Of a DNA stretch of 64,000 nucleotides, positions 26,999 to 37,128 are shown one piece after another. A model generated the notes under the pieces. It saw only the letters and a list, made by a program, of their open reading frames with translations. It ran no database searches and was not told where the DNA came from. The stretch is from Caballeronia glathei (GTDB lineage: Bacteria; Pseudomonadota; Gammaproteobacteria; Burkholderiales; Burkholderiaceae): assembly GCF_000698595.1 (NCBI RefSeq), contig NZ_JFHC01000002.1, forward strand, positions 62,001 through 126,000, written 5' to 3'. The position numbers and the translations under genes were made by a program. Each line of letters opens with the position of its first letter. Within the stretch, counting starts at the first letter, position 1.

Positions 26999-29900
26999 AT
27001 GACGGACCCGACAGCCAACCCGAGCGCAGACGAAGCCGCCGACGACGGCGGCCGCGGCGCACCCGACGCGAAGCCGCCCCGCCGGCGCGGCGGCTGGCGG
27101 CGTTTCGCCAGGTGGCTCGGCGGGCTCGTCCTCGTGCTCGTGCTGCTTGTCGCGCTCGCCGTGGCGGCGGTCTTCTACGCGCTCATGAGCGAGCGCGGCA
27201 CCCGCTATGTCTGGCAGGCGGCGACCTCGCTGCTTGCGGGACGCCTCACCGGCACGCTCGACGGCGGCGCGATCGCCACCGGCGTGGCGCTGCGCGACGT
27301 CCACTGGAAGAGCCTCGACGGCAACGGCACCGATATCGCGGTGGACCGCGTGTCCGGCCGCTGGGAACTGACCCGCGAGCCGCTGCGCTTCACGATCGAC
27401 TATCTGCATGTCGGCACGATCGACGCGCGCATCGCTCCGTCCCCGAAGGAAACGGCGAAGACCGGGCTGCCGAAGGACCTGCGCCTGCCGCTTCAACTCG
27501 CGATCCGCGACGTGACGGTCGGCAAGCTGCGCCTGCACCAGGGCGCGACGACCACCGAATTCTCGCGTCTCGCGTTTCACGGGCGCAGCGACGGCCGGCA
27601 TCACGAAGCGAGCGTCGAGCGCCTCGAAACGCCGTTCGGCTCCGTCACGGCCGCGGTGAAGCTCGACGGCGGCGCGCGGCCGTTCCCGCTCACCGGCGAC
27701 GCCGGCTACTCGGGCAAGGTGAGCGGCGAGGCCGTGCAGGTCGCGGCGCACCTCACGGGATCGCTGGAAAACCTCGTCGCGGACGTGCAGGCGAGCGGCA
27801 TGAAGCTCGACGGCCGCGCGCACGTCGAAGCGCTGCCCTTTGCCGACGTGCCGTTGAAGAGCGCCAGCGTGAGCGTCGATCACGTCAATCCGCAGGCGTT
27901 CAGCCCGAGCGCGCCGTACGCCGACCTCACGCTGCGCGCCGAAGTGAAGCCCGTCGAGCCGGAAACGCCCGGAAAGCCGGGTTCGCTCGTGGTGACGGGG
28001 CCGGTGTCGATCGTCAACGCGAAGCCGGGCCCGGTGGACAAGCAATTGCTCCCGCTCATCGATGCCCACGCGAACGTGCGGCTCGACGCCGCCGCCCAGA
28101 CCATCTCGGATCTCAACGTGCGGCTCGTAAAGGACGCGACGATCACCGGCGGCGGCTCGCTCGAAGGCGGTCGCGGCCAGTTCGACCTGAAGGTCGCGAG
28201 GTTGGACCTGAACGCGATCCAGTCGAGCGTGCGCCCGACGCAGTTCGCCGGACCAGTCGGCGTCACGCTCGCGGGCGACACGCAGACCATCGTGCTCGAC
28301 CTGAACGACCCGAAAGCGGCGATCCGCGCGCAGGGCAAGGTGAAGCTCGACGCCCGGCAGACCGCGTTCGAGGGCGTGAAGCTCACGGTGGGCAAGGGCC
28401 GCATCGAGCTGAGCGGCGCACTGAAGAAGGACGCCCATTCGAGCTACGACGTCAAGGCGAAGCTCGTCGAGTTCAATCCGCTGCTGCTCGCACCGCCGTC
28501 CAGGCCCGCCGCGCCGGGCAAGGGGAACAAGGCCCCGCCGCCACGCGTGATCGAGGCGCGGGTGAACGGCACGCTCTCGGCGACCGGCGTTCTCGCGCCC
28601 ACGCTCACCACCAGGGCGCAGTTCAAGCTGGGCGAGAGCGTCTACGACAATCTGCCGCTGACGGGCGAGGGCACCGTGCAGGTCGCCGGCACGCGGATTC
28701 TGCCGAGCCGCGCGCATCTGTCGGTTGCGGGCAACGACGTCGATCTGAACGGCAGCTTCGGCGCGCCCGGCGACCGGCTGCGCTTTCGCGTCGACGCGCC
28801 CGCGCTCGAGCGCCTGGGCTTCGGCCTCGCGGGGCTCGTGAAGGCCGAGGGCGACGTGACAGGCTCGTTCGCGCATCCAAACGTCGCGGCCAACTACGAG
28901 GCCGATGGCGTCGTGTTCGGCCCGAACCGGCTCGGCCACGCCGAGGGCCGCGCGGAAATGCGCGATGGCGCGAACGGCGCGCTCGTCTTCACGACGAAGG
29001 CGCGCGACCTCAGCACGGAAGGCGTCGAACTGGCAACGCTCGACGCGAGCCTCACCGGCACCCGGGCCCAGCACAAGCTCGACGCCAGCGCGACCGGGCG
29101 CGTGCGCGGCCAGGCCGTCAACCTGACGCTCGCGGCGAACGGCAAGCTCACCGACGCCCGCGACGGTCCGCACTGGGACGGCACCGTCACGCGGCTTTCG
29201 AACAAGGGCACGCCCTCGGTGAACCTGGAGTCGCCGCTCACGGTGAGCTATGCGCCCGGCCGCATCGTGCTCGGCGCGACGCGGCTCGCCGCCGAGGGCG
29301 CGGTGCTCGATCTGAAGTCGTTCGCGTTCGAGGGCGGGCGCATCCAGTCGGCGGGCACGCTCACCAACCTGTCGGTGCCGCGGATCCTCGAAATCCGCCA
29401 GGAGCTGACGGGCGCCGAACCGCCGTTCCGCACGGATCTCGTCTTCGACGGCGACTGGAACTTCTCGCTCGGCACGACCGCGACCGGCCACGTCCAGATC
29501 AAGCGGCGCACGGGCGACATTTCGATCGACGCGGCGCGCGGCGTCGCCGCGCTCGGCATCACCGACATTTCGGCGCGCGCCGATTTCACCAACGGCAATC
29601 GCCTGAACGCGACCTTTCACGCGCAGGCGAACCGCATAGGCGTGATCGACGCGAACGTGCATACGCCGCTCGTCGCGCGCGACGGCATCCTGACCGTCGC
29701 CGACGAATCGCCGCTCACGGGCGCCATCGACGCGAGCATTCCGCAACTGCGCACGACGGGCGGCATGCTCGGCCCGACCTATCTGTTCGGCGGCCGGCTC
29801 GCGCTCAAGCTGACGATCGCGGGCGTGGTCGCGAAGCCGAATCTCTCCGGCATGCTCACCGGCGACGATCTTTCGGCGACGCTCGTCGCGCAGGGCGTCC

Positions 29901-31039
29901 AGCTGAAGGACGGCGTGATCCGGATCGCGCTGTCGGAAAACCTCGTCGATCTGCAGCAGGTCGAGTTCCACGGCGCGAGCGGCACGCTGCGCGCGACCGG
30001 CAAGGTGCGGCTCGATCAGGACGAACCGGATCTGACGGCCAGCATCATCGCCGACAAGCTCGAGCTGTTCGCGTCGCCCGACCGGCAACTGTCGCTCTCG
30101 GGCAGCGCGAGCGTCGCGAACGCGGGGGTGCAGGGCGGCATGGCGATCAACGGCAAGTTCACCGTCGATCACGCGCTCTTCGATTTGCCGGAGAAGTCGG
30201 CGCCGAGTCTCGGCGACGATGTCGTGGTCGTGCGGCCGGACGGCACCGTGAAAGGCGAGGACAAGAACCAGCAGGTCGTCGCCGCCACCGACAAGCCGGT
30301 CGGGCCGTTCGCGCCGCGCGCCAACATCGACATCAATCTGGGCCAGAATTTCCGCTTTCGCGGCGCGGGGGCCGATCTCGGCCTCGCGGGCACGATCACC
30401 GCGCTGAGCGCGCCGAACATGCCGCTGCGCGCGATCGGCAACGTGCGCGTGACGCCCGGTTCGACCTACACGGCGTTCGGGCGCAAGCTTAATATCGAGA
30501 ACGGCTTCTTCACGTTCAACGGGCCGGTGGCGAATCCGGGCATCAACATTCTCGCGATGCGGCGCAACCAGGAAATCGAGGCGGGCGTACAGGTGACGGG
30601 CACGGTGCAGTCGCCGAACGCGAGGCTCGTGTCCGAGCCGAACGTGCCCGACAACGAAAAGCTCTCGTGGCTCCTGTTCGGCCACGGCACGGATCAGGGC
30701 AACAACCTGGGTCAGCAGAGCGCGATGACGAACGCGCTCGCGCTGCTCGGCAGCGCGAGCGGCAAGCGCATTGCTCAGACGTTCGGGCTCGACGAGTTCT
30801 CGATCGGCACGAGCGAGGTCGGGCTGACCGATCCTCAGGTCGTGATGATCTCAAAGGCGATCAACGAGCGGCTCGTGCTCGGCTACGAGCAGGGATTGCA
30901 GTCGGCGAGCAACGCGATCAAGGCGACGCTCAACCTGTCGCGCTTCTGGTCGATCTCGGCTTACGGCGGCACGTTCCAGGGCATCGATCTGCTCTATACG
31001 CGGCGGTTCGATTCATGGTCGAAGCGGGGCGGGCCGTGA
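26999..31039 (+). CDS. tamB: Translocation and assembly module inner-membrane protein TamB
   Basis: 1346-residue AsmA-like/bridge-type lipid-transfer protein anchored in the inner membrane and spanning the periplasm to TamA. A basic, disordered start (about 1-38) precedes one membrane helix (WLGGLVLVLVLLVALAVAAVF). A very long repetitive beta-groove region follows. The C-terminal DUF490/TamB domain contains NILAMRRNQEIEAGVQVTG, the PNARLVSEPNVPDNEKLSWLL motif and FGLDEFSIG. The partner tamA lies directly upstream. Long antisense frames across this gene are codon-bias artefacts. Confidence 0.95.
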   Translation: MTDPTANPSADEAADDGGRGAPDAKPPRRRGGWRRFARWLGGLVLVLVLLVALAVAAVFYALMSERGTRYVWQAATSLLAGRLTGTLDGGAIATGVALRDVHWKSLDGNGTDIAVDRVSGRWELTREPLRFTIDYLHVGTIDARIAPSPKETAKTGLPKDLRLPLQLAIRDVTVGKLRLHQGATTTEFSRLAFHGRSDGRHHEASVERLETPFGSVTAAVKLDGGARPFPLTGDAGYSGKVSGEAVQVAAHLTGSLENLVADVQASGMKLDGRAHVEALPFADVPLKSASVSVDHVNPQAFSPSAPYADLTLRAEVKPVEPETPGKPGSLVVTGPVSIVNAKPGPVDKQLLPLIDAHANVRLDAAAQTISDLNVRLVKDATITGGGSLEGGRGQFDLKVARLDLNAIQSSVRPTQFAGPVGVTLAGDTQTIVLDLNDPKAAIRAQGKVKLDARQTAFEGVKLTVGKGRIELSGALKKDAHSSYDVKAKLVEFNPLLLAPPSRPAAPGKGNKAPPPRVIEARVNGTLSATGVLAPTLTTRAQFKLGESVYDNLPLTGEGTVQVAGTRILPSRAHLSVAGNDVDLNGSFGAPGDRLRFRVDAPALERLGFGLAGLVKAEGDVTGSFAHPNVAANYEADGVVFGPNRLGHAEGRAEMRDGANGALVFTTKARDLSTEGVELATLDASLTGTRAQHKLDASATGRVRGQAVNLTLAANGKLTDARDGPHWDGTVTRLSNKGTPSVNLESPLTVSYAPGRIVLGATRLAAEGAVLDLKSFAFEGGRIQSAGTLTNLSVPRILEIRQELTGAEPPFRTDLVFDGDWNFSLGTTATGHVQIKRRTGDISIDAARGVAALGITDISARADFTNGNRLNATFHAQANRIGVIDANVHTPLVARDGILTVADESPLTGAIDASIPQLRTTGGMLGPTYLFGGRLALKLTIAGVVAKPNLSGMLTGDDLSATLVAQGVQLKDGVIRIALSENLVDLQQVEFHGASGTLRATGKVRLDQDEPDLTASIIADKLELFASPDRQLSLSGSASVANAGVQGGMAINGKFTVDHALFDLPEKSAPSLGDDVVVVRPDGTVKGEDKNQQVVAATDKPVGPFAPRANIDINLGQNFRFRGAGADLGLAGTITALSAPNMPLRAIGNVRVTPGSTYTAFGRKLNIENGFFTFNGPVANPGINILAMRRNQEIEAGVQVTGTVQSPNARLVSEPNVPDNEKLSWLLFGHGTDQGNNLGQQSAMTNALALLGSASGKRIAQTFGLDEFSIGTSEVGLTDPQVVMISKAINERLVLGYEQGLQSASNAIKATLNLSRFWSISAYGGTFQGIDLLYTRRFDSWSKRGGP

Positions 31040-31095
31040 GCGCCGGTCGATGAGACATTGCCGCGCGGCATGTGCGGGCGGCGGCGTTGACAAAT

Positions 31096-31126
31096 AAAAA
31101 GGGCACGCGATTCACGTGCCCTTTTT
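31096..31126. terminator. Bidirectional terminator between tamB and metG
   Basis: Hairpin with perfect 12-base arms (31096-31107, 31115-31126), including A5 on the left and T5 on the right, and a 7-base loop. It serves the convergent tamB and metG genes. Confidence 0.9.
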
Positions 31127-31146
31127 GCGTTCTGCGTCAGCGAGCC

Positions 31147-33291
31147 TTACTTCACCCGCATCCCCGGCTTCGCGCCGCTGTGCGGCTCGAGGATATAGAG
31201 GCCCGGCTCCGCTTTCTCATCCGCGGCCGAAGCAGCCAGCACCATCCCCTCCGACAGCCCGAATTTCATCTTGCGCGGCGCGAGGTTCACCACCATCACG
31301 GTCAGCTTGCCGATCAGATCCTGCGGCTGATACGCCGACTTGATGCCGGAAAACACATTGCGCGTCTTTTCCTCGCCGACGTCGAGCGTCAGTTGCAGCA
31401 GCTTGTCCGAGCCCTCGACCGCCTTGCAGTCGACGATCTTCGCAATGCGCAGATCGACCCTGGCGAAATCGTCGATGGAAATGGTGCCTTCGGACTCCGG
31501 CTCCTTCGCCTTGGCATTCGCTGCCTTCGTGGTGGACGCCGCCGCCGCTGCCGCGGCCGCGCCTTCCTGCCCCGGCTGCAGCGACTCGCGGTTCGCCGCA
31601 AGCAAGGCCTCGATCTGCTTCGGATCGACGCGCGTCGTCAGGTGCTTGTACGCGTTGATTGGCTGCTGCGAGGAGAGCGGCTTCGCGGCGTCGGCCCAGA
31701 CGAGCGGCGCGATGCCGAGGAACGCCTCCACCGCTTCCACAAGCTTCGGCAGCACCGGCTTCAACGCGAGCGAGAGCAGGCGGAACGCTTCCAGGCTCAC
31801 GGTGCACGTTTCGTGCAGGGCGGCCGAATTCGCCGGATCCTTCGCCTGATCCCACGGCTTCGCGGCATCGACGTAATGATTCACCGCGTCGGCGAGTTCC
31901 ATCGTCGTGCGCAGCGCCCGGCCGTATTCACGCGACTCGTAGAGCGCGGCGATGTGCGCGATCTCGCCGCGCAGCCGGGCGATGAGCGGATGGTTCATCG
32001 CGCTGTCCTGCACGCGGCCGTCGAAGCGCTTGATGAGAAAACCCGCCGCGCGGCTCGCGATATTCACGTACTTGCCGACGAGGTCGCTGTTCACGCGCGC
32101 CTGGAAGTCCTCGAGGCTCAGGTCGATGTCTTCCATCGTGCTGTTGAGCTTCGCCGCGAAGTAGTAGCGCAGCCACTCGGGGTTGAGCCCCGTGTCGATC
32201 ACGCTCTGCGCCGTGATGAACGTGCCGCGCGACTTCGACATCTTCGCGCCGTCCACCGTCAGGAAACCATGCGCGAACACGTTGGTCGGCGTGCGGTGAC
32301 CCGAGAACTGGAGCATCGCGGGCCAGAAGAGCGTATGGAAATACAGGATGTCCTTGCCGATGAAGTGATACTGCTCGGTGCCCGAGCCGGGCTTCACCCA
32401 TGCGTCGAAATCGATGCCGCGCGCGTCGGCAAGATTCTTGAAACTCGCGTAGTAGCCGACCGGCGCGTCGACCCAGACGTAGAAATACTTGCCCGGCGCG
32501 CCCGGAATCTCGAAGCCGAAGTAGGGCGCGTCGCGCGAGATGTCCCAGTCGGCGAGCTTCGCGTCGCCCTTGTCGCCGAGCCACTCGCGCATCTTGTTGG
32601 TCGCCTCGGGCTGCGCGAGGCCGCTCACCCAGCCGCGCAGGAAGTCCTCGCAGCGCGGGTCGGAGAGGCGGAAAAAGTAGTGCATCGAGGTCTTGCGGAC
32701 AGGCGTGGCGCCCGACACCACCGAGTACGGGTTGACCAGTTCGGTCGGCAGGTAGGTCGAGCCGCAGACTTCGCAGTTGTCGCCGTACTGGTCCTTCGCG
32801 CCGCATTTCGGGCACTCGCCCTTGATGAAGCGGTCCGGCAGGAACATTTCCTTGACGGGGTCGTACGCCTGCTCGATGTCGCGCGCGTCGATGAAGCCCG
32901 CTTCCTTCAGCGAGCCGTAGATCTTCTCGCACAGGACGCGGTTTTCCTCGGCGTCGGTGGAGTAGTAGTTGTCGAACGAGATGCCGAAGCTGTCGAAATC
33001 GCGCTTGTGCTCCTGCCAGACGCGGTCGATCAGGGCTTTCGGCGTGATGCCCTCCTTCTCGGCGCGCAGCATGACCGGCGTGCCGTGGGTGTCGTCGGCG
33101 CCGACGTAGTAGACCTCGTGACCGTGCATTCGCAGCGCCCGCACCCAGATGTCCGTCTGGATGTACTCGACCATGTGGCCGATGTGGATCTGGCCGTTCG
33201 CATAGGGAAGCGCGGACGTGACGAGAATCTGGCGGCGGCCGGCGGGAGCCGGAGTCGCGGCGGGGGCGGTGGCGGAATTCGGTGCTGACAT
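31147..33291 (-). CDS. metG: Methionyl-tRNA synthetase
   Basis: Charges tRNA-Met for initiation and elongation. The 714-residue protein has the class I HIGH motif in [17 protein letters not shown], a zinc knuckle with CPKCG and CEVCG, the KMSKSRGT loop and an anticodon-binding helical domain. A C-terminal Trbp111/EMAP-like OB domain (from about 605, [21 protein letters not shown]) dimerises the enzyme. An Ala/Lys-rich linker ([21 protein letters not shown]) precedes that domain. The frame is open to 33594, but the ATG at 33291 gives the normal start; the upstream part lacks family similarity. Confidence 0.97.
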   Translation of the reverse strand: MSAPNSATAPAATPAPAGRRQILVTSALPYANGQIHIGHMVEYIQTDIWVRALRMHGHEVYYVGADDTHGTPVMLRAEKEGITPKALIDRVWQEHKRDFDSFGISFDNYYSTDAEENRVLCEKIYGSLKEAGFIDARDIEQAYDPVKEMFLPDRFIKGECPKCGAKDQYGDNCEVCGSTYLPTELVNPYSVVSGATPVRKTSMHYFFRLSDPRCEDFLRGWVSGLAQPEATNKMREWLGDKGDAKLADWDISRDAPYFGFEIPGAPGKYFYVWVDAPVGYYASFKNLADARGIDFDAWVKPGSGTEQYHFIGKDILYFHTLFWPAMLQFSGHRTPTNVFAHGFLTVDGAKMSKSRGTFITAQSVIDTGLNPEWLRYYFAAKLNSTMEDIDLSLEDFQARVNSDLVGKYVNIASRAAGFLIKRFDGRVQDSAMNHPLIARLRGEIAHIAALYESREYGRALRTTMELADAVNHYVDAAKPWDQAKDPANSAALHETCTVSLEAFRLLSLALKPVLPKLVEAVEAFLGIAPLVWADAAKPLSSQQPINAYKHLTTRVDPKQIEALLAANRESLQPGQEGAAAAAAAASTTKAANAKAKEPESEGTISIDDFARVDLRIAKIVDCKAVEGSDKLLQLTLDVGEEKTRNVFSGIKSAYQPQDLIGKLTVMVVNLAPRKMKFGLSEGMVLAASAADEKAEPGLYILEPHSGAKPGMRVK

Positions 33292-33669
33292 AGAGGCGCG
33301 GGCCTGCGGATAGGGTGAGGGAATCTGCGCAACAGGCAGAATGACGATTTTAGCAGGGGAGCGCGTTTGGCCGGGGAGGGAGGCTGGCGGCAGAGCGATG
33401 GGAGCGCGGACCGGAAAACGGGCGGCACGGATGCAGCGAGTGCGCGATGCAGGGCGGCCGCGAAAAAGGGCGCGTCCAAAAAAAACCGGGGCTATATGGC
33501 CCCGGAGCAACAACGACAAGAGGAGAATGGCAGGTGGCGGCATCGCCAGCCACCTACCGATAAGACAGACAAGCAACGCGCGGCCAAGTTTCAAATTTTT
33601 TTCGGTTCCATGACCGGAACGGCCGCGACGCCCTCGCAGTGCGTCATTTCTCCTTTTAAATCAACGTGC
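33292..33669. other. Intergenic region between metG and the OmpA-type lipoprotein gene
   Basis: 378 bases, both flanking genes on the minus strand. It contains the metG promoter side, a strong minus-strand terminator (33475-33503) and a second stem (AGGTGGC at about 33530 with GCCACCT). No gene is recognisable. The terminator lies about 165 bases past the upstream gene, so the long tail may be a 3' UTR or a small RNA. Confidence 0.5.
33475..33503 (-). terminator. Intrinsic terminator, minus strand
   Basis: CCGGGGC...GCCCCGG hairpin (arms near 33484-33503). On the minus strand it is followed by eight T residues (A-run at about 33476-33483). It is a textbook Rho-independent terminator for the lipoprotein gene transcript or for a small RNA made from its 3' region. 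Confidence 0.85.
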
Positions 33670-34326
33670 TTACTTGACCTGACCCGGCTGCGCCGTCGCA
33701 CGCAGGTAGATTTCCACGCGGCGATTCTGCGCGCGGCCGGCTTCGGTGTTGTTGTCCGCGATCGGCTGGTTCTGGCCAAGCCCTTCCGCTGACAGACGCT
33801 GCGCCGCCACGCCGTGAGCCGCCAGATACGACGACACGCTCTGCGCGCGGTTCTGCGACAGGGTCTGGTTGTACGCCGGCTGGCCGGTGCTGTCCGTGTG
33901 GCCGACGACCTGCGCGATCAGCTCGGGATGCTGGACGAGCGTCTGCGAGACTTCGTTCAGGACCGGGGTGAACGAAGGCTTGATGGCGTAGCTGTTCGTG
34001 TCGAACGAGATCGAATTCGGGATGTTGACCTTGAGCGATCCGTCCTGCTGCTCGGTCACCTGCGTGCCCGTGCCCGCCGACGCGCCCGAGATCTTGCTCT
34101 TGATGGCCTGCCAGTTGTAGCCCGTCACGCCGCCCACCGCCGCGCCGACGCCCGCGCCGATCGCCGCGCCCTTGCCGCCGCCGAAGATCGCGCCGAGGCC
34201 GGCGCCCGTTGCCGCACCCACGCCCGTGCCGACGGCCGTGTTGGTGCCTTGCTGCGATGCGCAGCCTGCGACGAGCACGCCCGCCACCGCGAAAACAGAC
34301 AAACGGGTCAAGAGTTTTGCGTTCAT
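33670..34326 (-). CDS. OmpA-family lipoprotein with glycine-zipper domain
   Basis: 218-residue outer-membrane lipoprotein. It has a lipobox signal (VFAVAGVLVAGCAS, lipidated Cys about 21), a Gly-zipper stretch (GVGAATGAGLGAIFGGGKG and GAAIGAGVGAAVGG) that likely inserts in or lies on the membrane, and a C-terminal OmpA-like peptidoglycan-binding domain. That domain shows VVGHTDSTGQPAYNQTLSQ, the conserved Arg in NRAQSV, and NRRVEIYL. It resembles YiaD/Pal-like envelope tethers. ATG 34326 has GGAG upstream; the longer frame to 34524 is non-coding. It needs Lgt (5.8 kb) for maturation. It is divergent from apbC. Confidence 0.92.
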   Translation of the reverse strand: MNAKLLTRLSVFAVAGVLVAGCASQQGTNTAVGTGVGAATGAGLGAIFGGGKGAAIGAGVGAAVGGVTGYNWQAIKSKISGASAGTGTQVTEQQDGSLKVNIPNSISFDTNSYAIKPSFTPVLNEVSQTLVQHPELIAQVVGHTDSTGQPAYNQTLSQNRAQSVSSYLAAHGVAAQRLSAEGLGQNQPIADNNTEAGRAQNRRVEIYLRATAQPGQVK

Positions 34327-34598
34327 TCTCAATTTTCTCCAGTAATCAACTAATCGGTCCGCCCGACCGCGCGCCGACAGCGCAAAAGGGTCTTCGGGCG
34401 GGCCATTGCCGCAGCCACTACAATGACGGTTGGGGCCCGAGCGCGGAACCAGCGATGCGTCCCTGAAACATTGCAGCGTCGGATAGTGCAATGCGATGCC
34501 ATCCCGCGCAACGGCACTTAACAATTCCTTTCAATTTGTTGCGTTTGTTGCGCACGGTTCGATCCACGCCGCCAACGAGCGTTCCCCATGGAGTTTCA

Positions 34599-35687
34599 AT
34601 GAGTATTGACCGCGCACAGATCGATGCCGCCCTCGCCGCATTGATCGACCCGAACACCAGCCGCAGGTTCGCAGACACCAAGAGCATTCGCAACGTGTCG
34701 GTGGAAGGGGCCAAAGTCGGCGTGAAGGTGGTGCTCGGCTACCCGGCGAAAACCCAGTTCGACGCGATCCGCGCGCTCGTCGAAGGCGCGCTGCGGCAGG
34801 TGCCCGGCGTCGCCGAAACCGACGTGGACGTCTCCTCGCAGGTGGTCGCCCACGCGGTCCAGCGCGGCGTGAAACTGCTGCCGAACGTCAAGAACATCAT
34901 CGCGGTGGCGTCCGGCAAGGGCGGCGTCGGCAAGAGCACGACGGCCACGAACCTCGCGCTCGCGCTCGCCGCGGAAGGTGCGTCGGTCGGCATGCTCGAC
35001 GCCGACATCTACGGCCCGTCGCTGCCGATGATGCTCGGCATCTCGGGCCGCCCGGAGTCGCCCGACAACCAGTCGATGAACCCGCTCACCGGCCACGGCA
35101 TCCAGGCGAACTCCATCGGCTTTCTGATCGAGCAGGACAATCCGATGGTGTGGCGCGGCCCGATGGTCACCTCGGCGCTCGAACAACTGCTGCGCCAGAC
35201 CAACTGGAAGGATCTGGACTATCTGATCGTCGACATGCCGCCCGGCACCGGCGACATCCAGCTTACGCTCTCGCAGAAGGTGCCGGTGACGGGCGCGGTG
35301 ATCGTCACGACGCCGCAGGACATCGCGCTCCTCGACGCCAAGAAGGGCCTCAAGATGTTCGAGAAGGTCGGCATTCCGATTCTCGGCATCGTCGAGAACA
35401 TGAGCACGCACATCTGCTCGAACTGCGGCCACGAGGAGCACATCTTCGGCGCGGGCGGCGGCGAGCGCATGGCGAAGGAGTACGGCGTCGAGATTCTCGG
35501 CCAGCTGCCGCTCGACATCGCGATTCGCGAGCGCACCGACGCCGGCCAGCCGACCGTCGTCTCCGACCCCGGCGGCCGGATCGCGGAGACCTACCGCGCG
35601 ATCGCGCGCAAGGTGGCGATCTCGATCGCCGAGCGCCAGCGCGACATGACTTCGAAGTTCCCGAGCATCGTCGTCCAGAACACCTGA
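34599..35687 (+). CDS. apbC: Iron-sulfur cluster carrier protein ApbC (Mrp/NBP35 family)
   Basis: 362-residue P-loop ATPase that binds and transfers Fe-S clusters. The N-terminal DUF59 (MIP18-like) domain spans about 1-90. The ATPase domain has Walker A ASGKGGVGKSTTATNLA, DADIYGPSLPMMLG, DMPPGTGDIQLTLSQ and the cluster-binding CSNC pair (HICSNCGHEEHIFG). The start at 34599 is backed by ATGGAG just upstream; the frame from 34491 extends into the intergenic region. It stands upstream of the SOD-like lipoprotein gene, 118 bases away, and dcd. Confidence 0.95.
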   Translation: MSIDRAQIDAALAALIDPNTSRRFADTKSIRNVSVEGAKVGVKVVLGYPAKTQFDAIRALVEGALRQVPGVAETDVDVSSQVVAHAVQRGVKLLPNVKNIIAVASGKGGVGKSTTATNLALALAAEGASVGMLDADIYGPSLPMMLGISGRPESPDNQSMNPLTGHGIQANSIGFLIEQDNPMVWRGPMVTSALEQLLRQTNWKDLDYLIVDMPPGTGDIQLTLSQKVPVTGAVIVTTPQDIALLDAKKGLKMFEKVGIPILGIVENMSTHICSNCGHEEHIFGAGGGERMAKEYGVEILGQLPLDIAIRERTDAGQPTVVSDPGGRIAETYRAIARKVAISIAERQRDMTSKFPSIVVQNT

Positions 35688-35805
35688 TCTTCGCCAGGCT
35701 TTCCCGGCGTGCGAGGCGTTGTGGGGCGCGGCTCGCGGTATCATGTCGCCTTCGATGGTGCGGCAGCGCGGGCGCAGGGGCGCTCGCGGCCGCCAAAAGG
35801 ATCGC

Positions 35806-36339
35806 ATGAGACAAAGATTCGACGGGCGCTCGCTTGCTGCCTTGATCGCGATGGCCGCCGGCAGTGTCCTGCTGAGCGGCTGCGGCATCATTTTCCAGAA
35901 CCACGAGAAACGCGCGGACGCCGTGCTGCTGCCCACGCCGGGCAATGCGACGCGCGGCACGGTCGCGCTCATCGAGCGCGCCGACGGCGTGCAGGTTTCC
36001 TACAACCTGTCAGGTATGCCGCCGAACAGCGAGCACGCGCTGCAGGTGCATGAGCGCGGCGACTGCATCGTCATCAACCAGCCCGACGCGGGCCCGGTGT
36101 TCGCGCCGGTGTCCGAGCGCAGGCGCTCGAATTCGCGCCTCGAGGGCGATCTCGCCAATATCCGCGCCGACGCGAACGGCACGGCCACCGGTTTCATCGT
36201 CGCGCCCGACATCTCGCTCGACGGCGTGCGCTCGGTGCTCTCGCGCGCCATCCTGCTGCACCGCGACGCCTCCGACCCCTACGCGGCGCCGCCGCACAGC
36301 GCCGGCCCCGCGCTCGCGTGCGGCGTGATCCGGCAGTAG
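35806..36339 (+). CDS. Cu,Zn superoxide dismutase-like lipoprotein lacking most metal ligands
   Basis: 177-residue lipoprotein (lipobox LSGC, Cys26) with the SodC fold: GTVALIERADGVQVSYNLSGMPP, VHERGDC, GDLANIRADANGTA and a C-terminal ACGVIRQ. The disulfide pair Cys87/Cys172 is kept. Compared with E. coli SodC from memory, the first copper His becomes Gln80. The bridging His becomes Val98. The two further zinc His have no equivalents in the Arg/Ser-rich 102-112 segment. His82, Asp115 and His152 remain. Classic dismutase activity is therefore unlikely; a structural or binding role in the envelope is possible. ATG 35806 follows AAGGA; earlier Met codons lack such a site. Confidence 0.85.
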   Translation: MRQRFDGRSLAALIAMAAGSVLLSGCGIIFQNHEKRADAVLLPTPGNATRGTVALIERADGVQVSYNLSGMPPNSEHALQVHERGDCIVINQPDAGPVFAPVSERRRSNSRLEGDLANIRADANGTATGFIVAPDISLDGVRSVLSRAILLHRDASDPYAAPPHSAGPALACGVIRQ

Positions 36340-36395
36340 CCGCGCTTGCGCTGCCGCACTTCGCGGTGAAGCCGCGACGCGTCACGCCATTCAAG

Positions 36396-36446
36396 TAAAA
36401 TACGCGCTTTCGTTTGGCCGGTACCGCTTTCGAAGGGCTTCCGGCC
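36396..36446 (+). promoter_or_regulatory. Candidate -10 element and leader hairpin upstream of dcd
   Basis: TAAAAT at 36396-36401 resembles a -10 box, but no good -35 is visible. Just downstream, GGCCGG (36416-36421) can pair with CCGGCC (36441-36446) around a 19-base loop. This leaves a leader of about 100 nt before the dcd ATG. The function of the hairpin is unknown. Confidence 0.35.
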
Positions 36447-36511
36447 ATGCCCGTTTCAAGCACGGCGGGGCCGACCGGCCTGAGCCGCTCACCGTTGGGT
36501 AGCGTCCCCTT

Positions 36512-37081
36512 ATGAGCATCAAATCCGACAAGTGGATTCGGCGCATGGCCGAAGAGCACAAGATGATCGAGCCGTTCGTGCGCGATCAGGTGCGCGTGGC
36601 CGAAGACGGCCGCAAGATCGTCTCCTACGGCACGTCGAGCTACGGCTACGACATTCGCGTGGCCGACGAATTCAAGATCTTCACGAACATCAACTCGACC
36701 ATCGTCGATCCGAAGAATTTCGACGAGAAGTCGTTTGTCGACTTCAAGGGCGATGTCTGCATCATTCCGCCGAATTCGTTCGCGCTCGCGCGCACGGTCG
36801 AGTATTTCCGCATCCCGCGCTCGTGCCTCACCGTGTGTCTCGGCAAGTCGACGTATGCGCGCTGCGGGATCATCGTCAACGTGACGCCGTTCGAACCCGA
36901 ATGGGAAGGCTACGTCACGCTGGAATTCTCGAATACGACACCTTTGCCTGCGAAAATCTACGCGAACGAGGGCGTGGCGCAGGTCCTGTTCTTCGAAAGC
37001 GACGAGATCTGCGAGACGTCGTACGCGGATCGCGGCGGCAAGTACCAGGGCCAGCACGGCGTGACCCTGCCGAAAACCTGA
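36512..37081 (+). CDS. dcd: dCTP deaminase
   Basis: Deaminates dCTP to dUTP, the main route to dTMP in proteobacteria. The 189-residue protein is close to the usual 190-193. The motifs [16 protein letters not shown] near the N-terminus, [19 protein letters not shown] and the catalytic region [17 protein letters not shown] are intact, and it ends [11 protein letters not shown] as homotrimeric Dcd does. The start ATG is downstream of a structured leader. A large PLP decarboxylase gene follows after 108 bases, the usual arrangement in Burkholderia. Confidence 0.97.
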   Translation: MSIKSDKWIRRMAEEHKMIEPFVRDQVRVAEDGRKIVSYGTSSYGYDIRVADEFKIFTNINSTIVDPKNFDEKSFVDFKGDVCIIPPNSFALARTVEYFRIPRSCLTVCLGKSTYARCGIIVNVTPFEPEWEGYVTLEFSNTTPLPAKIYANEGVAQVLFFESDEICETSYADRGGKYQGQHGVTLPKT

Positions 37082-37128
37082 CGCGCCGAGCGCAGTGAAG
37101 CAACGCCAACCGTAACCGGTTGCCGAAA

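Noticed and set aside
26975..30685. 1236-codon open frame on the minus strand opposite tamB
   Set aside because: It is Arg/Ala/His-rich with no recognisable domain and mirrors tamB codon bias. High GC removes stop codons in antisense frames.
33604..33622. GGTTCC/GGAACC hairpin as terminator
   Set aside because: The T-run precedes the hairpin on the plus strand and becomes an A-run after it on the minus strand, so it suits neither direction.
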